Origin: Rhodospirillales bacterium URHD0017
Lineage (GTDB): Bacteria > Pseudomonadota > Alphaproteobacteria > Reyranellales > Reyranellaceae
Reading direction: 5' to 3'
NCBI GenBank assembly: GCA_900110395.1
Contig: FODP01000023.1
Coordinates: 42,132 to 106,131, forward strand
DNA length: 64,000 nt
Numbering within the stretch: the first letter of the stretch is position 1; each line of letters starts with the position of its first letter. The notes under the pieces were generated by a model, which worked only from the letters and a program-made list of their open reading frames with translations, did no database searches and had not been told where the DNA came from. Both the position numbers and the translations under genes were made by a program. This document shows, piece after piece, positions 18,986 to 29,141 of the stretch.

Positions 18986-19069
18986 CCTCCTTCGCTCCTG
19001 CGGAGCTTTGGAGGCCAAGGGGCTTTGGGGGAGGGCTTGTCCTCCGGAACTCCGCAGGAGCGAAGGAGG
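18986..19069. repeat. Palindromic repeat between secG and pyrG
   Basis: Perfect 20-base arms (18986-19005 and 19050-19069, CCTCCTTCGCTCCTGCGGAG and its complement) enclose about 44 bases with further partial pairing. It begins directly after the secG stop codon. No T-run follows. It may act as an RNA hairpin between the two genes or be a dispersed repeat copy. Confidence 0.8.
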
Positions 19070-19116
19070 AATATCCCCATGGCCGCGCGCCGCAACGTTT
19101 TGTATGCTGTAAGCCC

Positions 19117-20748
19117 ATGACGCGCTTTATCTTCATAACGGGCGGCGTGGTTTCCTCGCTGGGCAAGGGTCTTTCGTCGGCGGCGCTGGGGGCGCTGCTG
19201 CAAACGCGCGGCTATCGCGTGCGGCTGCGCAAGCTCGACCCCTATCTGAACGTCGATCCGGGCACGATGAGCCCGTATCAGCACGGCGAGGTCTTCGTCA
19301 CCGACGACGGCGCCGAATCCGACCTCGATCTTGGCCACTACGAGCGCTTCACCGGCGTCGACGCCCGCCAGAGCGACAACGTCACGACCGGCCGTATCTA
19401 TTCGACGGTGATCGCCAAGGAGCGGCGCGGCGAATATCTCGGCGCCACGGTGCAGGTGATCCCGCACATCACCGACGCCATCCGTGAATTCATCGTCGCC
19501 GATACCGAGCACGAGGACTTCGTGCTGGTCGAGATCGGCGGCACGGTGGGCGACATCGAGGGCCTGCCGTTCCTCGAAGCCATCCGTCAGCTCGGCAACG
19601 AGCTCGGCCGCGAGCGCACGATGTTCGTGCATCTGACGCTGCTGCCCTGGGTGCCGACGGCAGGCGAGCTCAAGACCAAGCCGACCCAGCACTCGGTGAA
19701 GGAGCTTTTAAGCGTCGGAATCCAGCCCGACCTGCTGGTCTGCCGCTCCGGCGACAAGGAGATCCCGGCCAACGAGCGGCGCAAGATCGCGCTGTTCTGC
19801 AACGTCAAGCAGGAGCGGGTCATCGAGGCGCGCGACGTCGACACGATCTACCAAGTGCCGATCGCCTACCATGAGCAGGGCTTCGATGCCGAAGTCTGCC
19901 GCTATTTTGGCCTGGAGGCCGACAAGGAACCCAACCTCGAGCGCTGGCGCGGCGTGGTGCGCTCGGTGCGCGAGCCCGAGGGCAAGGTCACAATCGCCGT
20001 GGTCGGCAAGTACACCGTGCTGCTCGACGCCTACAAGTCGCTCTCCGAGGCGCTGACCCATGGCGGTTTCGGCAGCAACGTGAAGGTCGGCCTGGAGTGG
20101 ATGGACTCCGAGATCTTCGAGCGCGACGACGCGGTCAGCCATCTCGAGCACGTGCACGGCATCCTGGTGCCGGGTGGCTTCGGCGAGCGCGGCACCGAGG
20201 GCAAGATCCATGCGGTGCAGTTCGCGCGCGAGCGCAACGTGCCGTTCCTCGGCATCTGTTTCGGCATGCAGATGGCGGTGATCGAGGCGGCGCGCAACCT
20301 GCTCGGCCTCGAAGGTGCGTCGTCGACCGAGTTCGGCCCCTGTGAGCACGCTGTGGTTGGCCTGATGACCGAATGGATCAAGGGCAACCAGCTCGAGAAG
20401 CGCGGGGCCAATGGCGACTTGGGTGGCACCATGCGTCTTGGCGCCTATCCCGCCCATCTGCGGCCCGGCACCAAGGTGCACGACATCTACGGCGCCGACG
20501 TCATCAGCGAGCGCCATCGCCATCGCTACGAGGTCAACGTCAACTACAAGGACCGGCTGGAGCAGGTCGGCCTGCGCTTCTCCGGCATGTCGCCGGACGG
20601 CATTCTGCCCGAGATCGTCGAGATTCCGGGCCACCCCTGGTTCATTGGAGTGCAGTACCATCCGGAACTGAAATCCCGGCCGTTCGCGCCCCATCCGCTG
20701 TTTTCGTCCTTCATCGGGGCGGCCAAGGCGCAGAGCCGGCTGGTTTAG
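19117..20748 (+). CDS. pyrG: CTP synthase
   Basis: 543 residues. It makes CTP from UTP, ATP and glutamine. The N-terminal synthase domain has FITGGVVSSLGKG and LDPYLNVDPGTMSP; the C-terminal class I glutamine amidotransferase has the nucleophile in FLGICFGMQ and the His/Glu pair in VQYHPELKSRP. Downstream, 20755-20775 forms a perfect hairpin with 9-base arms. Alphaproteobacterial order secG-pyrG is conserved. Confidence 0.96.
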   Translation: MTRFIFITGGVVSSLGKGLSSAALGALLQTRGYRVRLRKLDPYLNVDPGTMSPYQHGEVFVTDDGAESDLDLGHYERFTGVDARQSDNVTTGRIYSTVIAKERRGEYLGATVQVIPHITDAIREFIVADTEHEDFVLVEIGGTVGDIEGLPFLEAIRQLGNELGRERTMFVHLTLLPWVPTAGELKTKPTQHSVKELLSVGIQPDLLVCRSGDKEIPANERRKIALFCNVKQERVIEARDVDTIYQVPIAYHEQGFDAEVCRYFGLEADKEPNLERWRGVVRSVREPEGKVTIAVVGKYTVLLDAYKSLSEALTHGGFGSNVKVGLEWMDSEIFERDDAVSHLEHVHGILVPGGFGERGTEGKIHAVQFARERNVPFLGICFGMQMAVIEAARNLLGLEGASSTEFGPCEHAVVGLMTEWIKGNQLEKRGANGDLGGTMRLGAYPAHLRPGTKVHDIYGADVISERHRHRYEVNVNYKDRLEQVGLRFSGMSPDGILPEIVEIPGHPWFIGVQYHPELKSRPFAPHPLFSSFIGAAKAQSRLV

Positions 20749-20754
20749 AAACGT

Positions 20755-20775
20755 TTCCTCCCCGATGGGGAGGAA
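20755..20775. repeat. Short perfect hairpin after pyrG
   Basis: Arms TTCCTCCCC and GGGGAGGAA with a three-base GAT loop, seven bases after the pyrG stop. It could terminate pyrG, but no T-tract follows. The arm sequence matches the outer arms of the larger repeat at 37051-37081, so it may be a degenerate copy of that family. Confidence 0.65.
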
Positions 20776-20827
20776 GTCCTTGCTCAGGACGTATTTCGGT
20801 CATGTTCTTCGGCTGGAATCACCGGTC

Positions 20828-21589
20828 ATGAATCGCATTTTCGGGCTCTTCCTTCTCGCCACCGTCGCGCTGACCTCGGTCGCCTGGGCGCAAACCGCTG
20901 CGCAGTCCCAGGGCAAGGCCGAGCGCCGCGACGCCATCTTCCTGCGTTTTCCGGAGATGGCGCAGCGATACTGGGAGAACACCGAAACCAACGCGGCCAG
21001 CCACAAGGTGGTGGCCGTGCCCATGCCGCGGCAATGCACCTTCGTCTATGCCGACTCCTACTCGAAGAATCAGATGAGCGAGAGCGAGGTGCAGCAGCTC
21101 GCGGTCTCGAACTGCAACCGCAAGCTCGCCGAACTGGGGCCGCTGGGCGAGAACTACAGCGTCGATTGCCGCTGCCAGGTGGTGATCAGCGACGAGCATT
21201 ACGTCGTGCCGCGCAACACGCTACCGACCGAGTCGTACGGTCCGGTGTCGATTTTCTATCGCGACCCGACCGGCAACGTCGCCCGCCTCAACGGCCTGGC
21301 GCGCTACGGCGCCCTGATCGGCCGCGACCGCTCGGTCACCTTCAATGTCGACAATTCGCGCGGCGAACGGGTCTGTGACGGCACCTTCACCAACGACGGG
21401 CCGGCCAACGGACGCTTCTCGATGTCCTGCTTCGGCGGCAAGTTTGGCAGCAACGGCACCTACCAGAGCAAGACGGGCTCACCCAACGACCACATCATCG
21501 CCCGCGGCCATACCGGGCAGGGGCAGCCCGTGTCGATGGTGATCGGCTTGCCGGCCCAGCTTGCCGGCGGCCTCTATGGTGGCATCTGA
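20828..21589 (+). CDS. Secreted protein of unknown function
   Basis: 253 residues, not recognised. A clear signal peptide (MNRIFGLFLLATVALTSVAWA, cleavage before QTAAQ) exports it to the periplasm or beyond. Seven Cys residues are visible, including those in QCTFVY, SNCNRK, CRCQVVIS, VCDGTF and MSCFGGKFG, which suggests disulfides. The C-terminal third (CDGTFTNDGPANGRFSM, then GGKFGSNGTY) looks like a beta-rich module. The stop is followed one base later by the next ATG, so it is co-translated with the following secreted gene. Confidence 0.75.
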   Translation: MNRIFGLFLLATVALTSVAWAQTAAQSQGKAERRDAIFLRFPEMAQRYWENTETNAASHKVVAVPMPRQCTFVYADSYSKNQMSESEVQQLAVSNCNRKLAELGPLGENYSVDCRCQVVISDEHYVVPRNTLPTESYGPVSIFYRDPTGNVARLNGLARYGALIGRDRSVTFNVDNSRGERVCDGTFTNDGPANGRFSMSCFGGKFGSNGTYQSKTGSPNDHIIARGHTGQGQPVSMVIGLPAQLAGGLYGGI

Positions 21590-21590
21590 C

Positions 21591-22529
21591 ATGCGCTTCC
21601 TAGCCTTCCTCGCCATCGCCGTCCTCGCTCCCGCAATCTCGCTGGCCCAGAGCGCCGGCGAGGTCGAGCGCTGCTTCCAGAATCCTGGAGCCTGCTCCCA
21701 GGGCGGAGGAGGAGGAGGGACCGCGGCCCAGGCGCCTGCGCCAGGCGGCGGCGGCGGCGGTGGACACGCGACGACGCGGCCGGCCGCGCCGGGGCCCGAC
21801 TACACGACCGTGCTGCAGAGCCCCGACCCCGATCGCAGGAAGATTCAGGAATCGCTGCGCACGCTCGACAAGTACAACGGGCCGATCGACGGCAATTTGC
21901 AGTCCGACGCCACGACCAAGGCGATCCAGGAGTGGCAGAAGGGCCGCGGCACCAATCCGGTCGGCAAGCTGACGCCGCAGGAGGCGCAGCAGCTCAATGC
22001 CGAGGCCTCGCGCACGCCGATCCGGCGCGTCGATCCTTCGACCCAGACGGCGACGGCTCCCGCGACGCCGACGCCGTTGCAGCCGACGCCGAAATCGAAT
22101 GCCGATGCGCTGAAGGACCTTCAGGCGCGCTTGGCCGAGCGCCGCAAGGCGGCCGAGCCCAAGGCCGAGGCGGCGACGCAGGCGCTGATCCGCGACCTCA
22201 AGGCGTATGTCGCGGCCGACGGCAAGGGCGCGGCAGGCGATCAGTTCGCCGACTTCGCCAAATGGTACACCGACACCAAGGCCGCCGGCCGCACGGTCGG
22301 CGAGATCGCGCCGGTGATCGACGACTACGGCGACGTCAAGGCCGGCGCCGCCGTGGCGAGCGAGGTCCTGCTCGAGACCAAGAAGGGCGCGAGCAACCAG
22401 TCGCAATGCCTGGTCTTCGCCTGGGTCGAAGGCAATCCGCGCAAGGACCCCAAGGTCTTCTCCTGCGACGACGTCGCTGGCGTCGAGAAGTGGAAGACCG
22501 ACCAGTCGCTCAAGAGCGCCTGGCGCTAA
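21591..22529 (+). CDS. Secreted protein with peptidoglycan-binding-like domain
   Basis: 312 residues. Signal peptide (MRFLAFLAIAVLAPAISLAQ), then a Gly-rich linker, then a region around residues 85-140 (LDKYNGPIDGNLQSDATTKAIQEWQKGRG) that matches the fold pattern of the PG_binding_1 domain. The rest is Ala/Thr/Pro-rich plus a charged C-terminal part with two Cys, function unknown. It starts one base after the previous gene stop and appears to act with it in the envelope. The domain call is by pattern only. Confidence 0.75.
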   Translation: MRFLAFLAIAVLAPAISLAQSAGEVERCFQNPGACSQGGGGGGTAAQAPAPGGGGGGGHATTRPAAPGPDYTTVLQSPDPDRRKIQESLRTLDKYNGPIDGNLQSDATTKAIQEWQKGRGTNPVGKLTPQEAQQLNAEASRTPIRRVDPSTQTATAPATPTPLQPTPKSNADALKDLQARLAERRKAAEPKAEAATQALIRDLKAYVAADGKGAAGDQFADFAKWYTDTKAAGRTVGEIAPVIDDYGDVKAGAAVASEVLLETKKGASNQSQCLVFAWVEGNPRKDPKVFSCDDVAGVEKWKTDQSLKSAWR

Positions 22530-22534
22530 TCTTT

Positions 22535-22569
22535 GCCGGGAACGCGCCACTCCGTGGCGCGCTCCCGGC
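22535..22569. terminator. Strong GC hairpin between secreted gene and eno
   Basis: Arms of 16 bases (22535-22550 and 22554-22569) with a single G-T wobble pair and a TCC loop lie six bases after the preceding stop. It lacks a downstream T-tract, so intrinsic termination is uncertain; a repeat element or Rho-dependent pause site is also possible. Confidence 0.5.
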
Positions 22570-22656
22570 AATGACTCCTAGGCGCCACCATCCCGTCACT
22601 TGCTCCTCCCCGGCCCGGCCGCTAGACAAGCCGCGCCACGAAGGAGTTTTAGCCCG

Positions 22657-23937
<1,281 letters not shown>

Positions 23938-24017
23938 ATCACCAAGAGGACACCGTCAGCCTCTCGACGCGTGTGGCCGCATGAGGTCGGCTGCTGCCTC
24001 CGGTCACGGAGGCAGCC

Positions 24018-25919
24018 ATGGCACGGATCACCGGCACCGATGGCAACGACGTCCTCGATGGGACGTCCGACGACGATGTGATCTTCGCGCTTGCCGGCGA
24101 GGACCTTATCTCGGCCGGCGACGGGAATGACATCGCCCATGGCGAGGCCGGCGGCGACCAGATCCTCGGCGGCGACGGCAACGATACGCTGACGGGCGGC
24201 GAAGGCTGGGACTTCATCAACGGCGGCTTCGGCAACGATTGGATCGATGGCGACGCGACCAACGACGAGCTGTGGGGCTTGCCGGGCGATGACACCATCT
24301 TCGGCGGCGCCGGACCGGATCGCATCTTCGGCAACGAAGGAAACGACACCCTCCTGGGCGACGATGGCGACGATCTTGTCGAGGGCGGCGAAGACGACGA
24401 TTCCCTCTTCGGCGGCAAGGGCAGCGATACCCTGAAGGGCGGTTCCGGGGAGGACAGCGCCTTCTTCGACGGCGGCGCCGGCAACTTCCGCCTGCAAGCG
24501 CAGGGCGAGCAGTGGTTGGTGACCGAGATCGCGTCGGGCGACACGGACGTTGTCTCGGACGTCGAGATCTTCCGCTTTTCCGATATCACCGTCCGCGTCG
24601 AGAACATCGTCGTCGGCACCGATGGCAACGACATCATCGATGGCACGGCGGCAGACGAGACGTTCTTCGGCCATGCGGGCGACGATCAGCTCTCGGGCGC
24701 TGCCGGCAACGACGCGCTGTACGGCGGCAGCGGCAACGATCATCTGTCCGGCGGTCCGGGCAATGACCTGGCGAGCGGCGGCGACGACGGCGACCAGATC
24801 CTTGGCGACGATGGCGACGACGTTTTGCTCGGCGGCGGAGGCTGGGACTTCATCAACGGCGGCTTCGGCAATGATCACATCGAGGGCGGTGCGACCAACG
24901 ACGAGCTGTGGGGACTGCCGGGTGACGACACGATCTTCGGCGGCGATGGTCCGGACCGGCTGTTCGGCAACGAGGGCGCCGACAATCTGAGTGGTGACCA
25001 GCTGGGCTCGGACCAGGCTGCCGCCAACGACGACTTGCTGGTGGGCGGCGACGACGCCGACCTGTTGGTGGGCGATTCCAGCGCCATCCTGTTCACGTTC
25101 CCCTATGCCCAAAACCTTTCGCCTCCTGAGCCAGGCGGCGTGCCGATCCCGGTCGGTCTTGGCCTGCCGCAGGACGGCGGCAACGATGTGCTGGATGGCG
25201 GAACCGGCGACGACATCCTGATCGGCGACGCGAACTTCATCCATGCCGGACGCGGCGGCAACGACACCCTGCTCGGGGGCGACGGCAACGATCGCATGTA
25301 CGGCGACGCCTATACCGGCTTCGTCACCGTCGGCGGGGTAGGGCCGGGGCCACCGGCGCCGCCGACCTTTCTCGTTCCCGGCGCGGGCATCGGCGGATCA
25401 GGCGCCGGTGGCGACGACTATCTCGACGGCGGCGAGGGCAACGACACGATGGTCGGCGACGCCTTCGACTTCCAGACGCCTTTCCAGGGATCCGGATCGG
25501 GGCTGAGCGGCGGCAGCGATACGCTGATAGGCGGCAACGGCGACGACATCCTCGTCGGCGACGCCATGAGCATGGCCCGCTCCACGGCCTCGGGCGGCGC
25601 CGATTTCCTCTACGGCGGCAACGGCAACGACGCGCTCGCCGGCGATGCCTTCCAGGATGACAATGGCCAGGGCGGCAACGATTGGCTGTTCGGCGAGGCC
25701 GGCGACGACATCCTGCGCGGCGGCAGCGGCGACGACACCCTGGTCGGCGGCGACGGAACCGACACGGCCGTGTTCGACGGCAATCTCGCCGACTACAAGG
25801 TCGGCGGCGGCTCCCCGGCCAACGGCATCCTTGTCACCGAACTCGCGACCGGCGACACCGACATTCTGTTCCACGTCGAACGGCTGCGCTTCTCCGACGC
25901 CGACTATTTGCTGGTGTAG
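24018..25919 (+). CDS. RTX-type calcium-binding repeat protein, internally duplicated
   Basis: 633 residues made mostly of GGxGxDxLx nonapeptide repeats that bind Ca2+ in a beta-roll after secretion. No catalytic domain is visible. Residues 62-108 (GWDFINGGFGND ... FGNEG) recur almost unchanged at 274-320, offset 212, and a non-repeat module ending VEIFRFSD (about 145-190) recurs as VERLRFSD at the C-terminus (about 590-630). A GGAGG site precedes the ATG. No type I secretion genes are adjacent. The gene overlaps the convergent monooxygenase-like gene by 16 bases at its 3' end. Probable surface or secreted structural protein. Confidence 0.9.
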   Translation: MARITGTDGNDVLDGTSDDDVIFALAGEDLISAGDGNDIAHGEAGGDQILGGDGNDTLTGGEGWDFINGGFGNDWIDGDATNDELWGLPGDDTIFGGAGPDRIFGNEGNDTLLGDDGDDLVEGGEDDDSLFGGKGSDTLKGGSGEDSAFFDGGAGNFRLQAQGEQWLVTEIASGDTDVVSDVEIFRFSDITVRVENIVVGTDGNDIIDGTAADETFFGHAGDDQLSGAAGNDALYGGSGNDHLSGGPGNDLASGGDDGDQILGDDGDDVLLGGGGWDFINGGFGNDHIEGGATNDELWGLPGDDTIFGGDGPDRLFGNEGADNLSGDQLGSDQAAANDDLLVGGDDADLLVGDSSAILFTFPYAQNLSPPEPGGVPIPVGLGLPQDGGNDVLDGGTGDDILIGDANFIHAGRGGNDTLLGGDGNDRMYGDAYTGFVTVGGVGPGPPAPPTFLVPGAGIGGSGAGGDDYLDGGEGNDTMVGDAFDFQTPFQGSGSGLSGGSDTLIGGNGDDILVGDAMSMARSTASGGADFLYGGNGNDALAGDAFQDDNGQGGNDWLFGEAGDDILRGGSGDDTLVGGDGTDTAVFDGNLADYKVGGGSPANGILVTELATGDTDILFHVERLRFSDADYLLV

Positions 25920-26215
25920 GCCACCTCGTAGTGGCTCGCGAAGTCGTCGAACGCCTGCAACACGGCGCGCGCCTCCGGCTCGACGACAGACTTCGAGATG
26001 TCGGGGCCGGTGAAGGCCTCGATCGACTGTCGCGACTCCCAAAGCGTCAGGGCGATGAGCTCCGCACCACCATCGACCTCGCGGCGCAGCAGCCAGGCAC
26101 CACGATGGCCTGCCAGGCCCTTGAGCTCTGCCGCGACGGTCCCGGTGAAGTGCCGGACATAGGCATCGGCCGTCGCGGCATCGGCGGCGCGGCCGCGCCA
26201 CAGGCGGGCGATCAT
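25904..26215 (-). CDS. Antibiotic-biosynthesis-monooxygenase-like (ABM) domain protein
   Basis: 103 residues, short ferredoxin-like ABM fold: MIARLWRGRA at the N-terminus, GHRGAWLLRREVDGGAELIALTLWES in the middle and a VEPEAR region. Such proteins often act as small oxygenases or have no known activity. Its start is one base from the end of the acyl-CoA dehydrogenase remnant, so both are on one transcript. The 3' end overlaps the RTX gene tail-to-tail. Confidence 0.75.
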   Translation of the reverse strand: MIARLWRGRAADAATADAYVRHFTGTVAAELKGLAGHRGAWLLRREVDGGAELIALTLWESRQSIEAFTGPDISKSVVEPEARAVLQAFDDFASHYEVAYTSK

Positions 26216-26216
26216 G

Positions 26217-27364
26217 TCAGGTCACTCCTTCGAAGTGGGCCTCATTGGCGAGCTGGCGGCCGATCACCAGCCGCTGGATGTCGGACGTGCCCTCGTAGAT
26301 CGTGGTGACGCGCACGTCGCGGTAGATGCGCTCGACCGGGAAGTCGTTGAGATAGCCGTAGCCGCCGTGGATCTGGATGGCGGCCGAGCAGACCTTCTCC
26401 GCTATCTCCGAGGCGAACAGCTTGGCCATCGACGCCTCCTTGAGGCAGGGCCGGCCCTCGTCGCGCAGGCGCGCGGCGTTCAGCACCATAAGCTCGGCTG
26501 CCTGCAGCGACGTCGCCATGTCGGCCAGGCGGAAGGCAATCGCCTGATGCTCGATGATCGCCTTGCCGAAGGCACGGCGCTCCTTGGCATAGGCGAGGGC
26601 GGCGTCGTAGGCGGCGCGCGCCATGCCGACCGATTGCGCCGCCACACCGATGCGGCCGCCTTCGAGGTTGCCCAGCGCGATCCTGCACCTTCCTCGCCCA
26701 GCATCTGCTCGGGCAGGACCTCGCAATTGTCGAACACGACATGGCAGTGATCGGACGAGCGCTGCCCCATCGTGTGCTCGATCCGTGCCACGGTGTAGCC
26801 GGGTGTTTTCGTCGGCACGATGAACGCCGAAATGCCTTGCTTGCCCACCGCCGGGTCGGTCACCGCGAAGACCAGGGCGATGTCGGCGCTGCGGCCGGAG
26901 GTAATGAACTGCTTGGCGCCGTTCAGGACGAACTGGTTGCCGACCCGCTCGGCGCGCGTCGTGATCGCCGCGGCATCGGAGCCGGCGCCCGGTTCGGTGA
27001 GGCAGAAGGCGCCCAAAAGTTCGCCGCGGGCGAGTGGACGCAGGAAGCGTTCCTTCTGCTGCGGCGTGCCGTGCCGCAGGAGAGGCAGGCAGACCAACGA
27101 GTTGTGTACCTGGAACGCCGTCGACGACGCGCCGTCCGCTGCCGCGATATCCATGATGGCGAGGGCATAGGAGACATAGTCGGTGCCGGCGCCGTCGAAC
27201 TCCGCCGGCACGGTCAGGCCCAGCATGCCGAGCTCACCCATGCGGGCGAAGGCCTCGCGCGGGAAGCGTGGGACCCGGTCTCGTTCGGCGGCCGTCGGCG
27301 CCAATTCCCGGGCCGCGAACTGGCGGGCCATGTCGCGGACCTGCCGCTGGCCTTCGGTCAACAT
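26217..27364 (-). pseudogene. Acyl-CoA dehydrogenase with a frameshift
   Basis: Two overlapping frames together make a full acyl-CoA dehydrogenase of about 380 residues. The upstream frame covers the N-terminal and middle domains (LCLTEPGAGSD and ITSGRSADIALVFAV in recognisable form) to EEGAG. After a break near 26680-26690 the other frame resumes with RIALGNLEGGRIGVAAQSVGMA and ends with YEGTSDIQRLVIGRQ. Compared with the family about seven bases are missing at the junction, so this is either a disrupted gene or a base-call error. It is divergent from an AraC regulator and precedes the ABM gene. Confidence 0.75.
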
Positions 27365-27397
27365 GGCCGCAGGCTAGGGGCGGGGCGATGGCCGGTA

Positions 27398-27412
27398 TTG
27401 GCTAAAGTTGGC
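27398..27412. promoter_or_regulatory. Possible AraC-type direct repeat operator
   Basis: TTGGC occurs at 27398-27402 and again at 27408-27412, spaced one helical turn, inside the 68-base gap between the divergent acyl-CoA dehydrogenase remnant and the AraC gene. AraC proteins bind direct repeats in the same place, but this is a short motif and a guess. Confidence 0.3.
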
Positions 27413-27432
27413 CGGGCCGGTTATTTTCAGCC

Positions 27433-28266
27433 GTGGCTCGCAGCGATCCTCACAATTCGACCGAGTACTGGTGGGACCGGCACCTCACCGGGCTCAGCCT
27501 GATGCGCGCCGACTTTACGACCCACGAATATCCGCCGCACATCCACGAGGCGCTGGTCGTCGCCGTCACCGAGAACGGCGGCTCGGTCGTCAAGAGCCGC
27601 GGCCAGGTCGAGGAGGCGACGCCCTCGACGCTGTTCGTCTTCAATCCGTCCGAGCCGCACGCTGGCTGGATGGGCTGGAGCGAGCGCTGGCAGTACCGCT
27701 CGATGTATCTTACCCAAGCCGCCCTCGACCAGCTTGCGGCCGGCCTTGGCATCGAGCGGGTGCCGTACTTCACGCACAACATCTTTGCCGACCGCGACCT
27801 GATCGAGGCCTTCATGGCGATGCATTGCGCCATCGAAGAGGGCCGCGACGTGTTCCGCGAGCGCGAGCTGCTGATCGGCAGCTTCGGCCGGCTGTTCCAG
27901 CGTCACGGTAGTGGTGGCGACCGCATTCCGCCGGCGCCGGTCGACCGGCAGCTCCTGTCACGCGTGAAGGATCGCATGCACGCCGACCATGCCTCTGAGC
28001 TGCGACTGGAAGACCTGGCGGCCGAGGTCGGGCTGACGACCTTCCAGCTCATCGGGCTGTTCAAGCGCACCGTCGATCTGACGCCGCACGCCTATCTGAC
28101 ACAGGTCCGCCTCAACATGGCGTGTCGCCGCCTGCGCCATGCGCCGGTGCTGGCCGACGTGGCGGCCGGCGTGGGCTTCTATGACCAGAGCGCGCTCAAC
28201 AAGCATTTCAAGCGCTGCTACGGCATCACGCCGACGCAGTTCGCACGCGCAGCGGCAGCGGTCTAA
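27433..28266 (+). CDS. AraC-family transcriptional regulator
   Basis: 277 residues. The N-terminal half (about 20-150) is a cupin-like sensing domain (HEYPPHIHEALVVAV), and the C-terminal 100 residues hold two helix-turn-helix motifs (LEDLAAEVGLTTFQLIGLFKR and LADVAAGVGFYDQSALNKHFK) with the closing YGITPTQFAR. The GTG start follows a divergent gene. It probably regulates the acyl-CoA dehydrogenase/ABM operon across the shared 68-base gap; the inducer is unknown. Confidence 0.87.
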   Translation: MARSDPHNSTEYWWDRHLTGLSLMRADFTTHEYPPHIHEALVVAVTENGGSVVKSRGQVEEATPSTLFVFNPSEPHAGWMGWSERWQYRSMYLTQAALDQLAAGLGIERVPYFTHNIFADRDLIEAFMAMHCAIEEGRDVFRERELLIGSFGRLFQRHGSGGDRIPPAPVDRQLLSRVKDRMHADHASELRLEDLAAEVGLTTFQLIGLFKRTVDLTPHAYLTQVRLNMACRRLRHAPVLADVAAGVGFYDQSALNKHFKRCYGITPTQFARAAAAV

Positions 28267-28271
28267 CCCCG

Positions 28272-28342
28272 GCTGTCACCCCGAGCGAAGCGAGGGGCCT
28301 TTAGACAACAGCAAGGTCGCTCGCTTCGCTCGGGATGACAGC
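28272..28342. repeat. Palindromic repeat, family B copy 1
   Basis: Complementary arms of about 30 bases (28272-28302 and 28313-28342) share the GCTGTCA(C/T)CCCGAGCG core with a few mismatches, between the AraC gene stop and alaX. A perfect 31-base-arm copy of the same family lies at 50088-50160. Confidence 0.85.
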
Positions 28343-28412
28343 GGGACTGCTCGGCCGCCGACGCCTACAATTTTCGCCAATACCGTGGATGACGAGCGGC
28401 CTATGAGGCCGC

Positions 28413-29141
28413 ATGCACCTCTTTTGTCATGAGCAGCCTGAAACCCTGACTGTGCAGACCGACGTGGCCGACGCGCGGCCCGGCAAGGTCGCGCTAGCGC
28501 AGACACCGTTCTATCCCGGCGGGGGAGGGCAACTCGCCGATCGCGGCGCCATTCGCTGGCAGGGCGGCAAGGCGAAGGTCGTGGGCTTCGAGGTATCTGC
28601 CGGCAAGCTGTGGCACCTGCTCGACGGCCAGAGTGAGGTCGCCGGCGCCGTCGAGGCGGCGGTCGATCCCGACTTCCGGCGCATGATGCGGCAGCTTCAC
28701 ACCGACACGCACATCCTGAACGCGCTGGTCTTCCAGGCTTTCGACGGTGCGCTGGTCACCGGCGTGCAGATGGCCGACGACGGCACGGCACGCATGGACT
28801 TCGACATCCAGGGTGCGGACAGCGATCGCCTGCGCGCGCTCGAAGGCCCGATCAACGATCTCATCCGGCAGGACATCCTGGTGAACTTTGCCTACGTGCC
28901 GATGCACGAGGCGCAGGCCGAGCCCGGCCTGATCCGCAGCCGCTCCGTCGCGCCGCCGCCCACGCCTGACGGCAAGGTCCGCATCGTCGAGATCGTGGGC
29001 CTCGACCGCCAAGCCTGCGGTGGCACGCACCTCGCCTCGACCGGCCAGTCGCCGCCCATCCGCATCCTCAAGATCGACAACAAAGGGCGGCACAACAGGC
29101 GGGTGCGGATCGGATTGGATACGCGGCAAACCTCATCCTGA
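28413..29141 (+). CDS. Alanyl-tRNA editing protein (AlaX family)
   Basis: 242 residues. It hydrolyses mischarged seryl- or glycyl-tRNA(Ala), acting as a free-standing copy of the AlaRS editing domain. The zinc-binding motifs are LHTDTH (about residues 95-100) and CGGTH (about 207-211); the N-terminal part has TPFYPGGGGQLADRG. The last few codons and the stop lie inside a dispersed repeat (29131-29238), so the C-terminus may have been altered. No ribosome site is obvious before the ATG. Confidence 0.9.
   Translation: MHLFCHEQPETLTVQTDVADARPGKVALAQTPFYPGGGGQLADRGAIRWQGGKAKVVGFEVSAGKLWHLLDGQSEVAGAVEAAVDPDFRRMMRQLHTDTHILNALVFQAFDGALVTGVQMADDGTARMDFDIQGADSDRLRALEGPINDLIRQDILVNFAYVPMHEAQAEPGLIRSRSVAPPPTPDGKVRIVEIVGLDRQACGGTHLASTGQSPPIRILKIDNKGRHNRRVRIGLDTRQTSS

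Noticed and set aside
24018..25919. Tandem DNA repeats considered as a CRISPR array
   Set aside because: The repeats are nine-codon protein repeats in frame and vary; there are no constant repeats with unique spacers and no cas genes.
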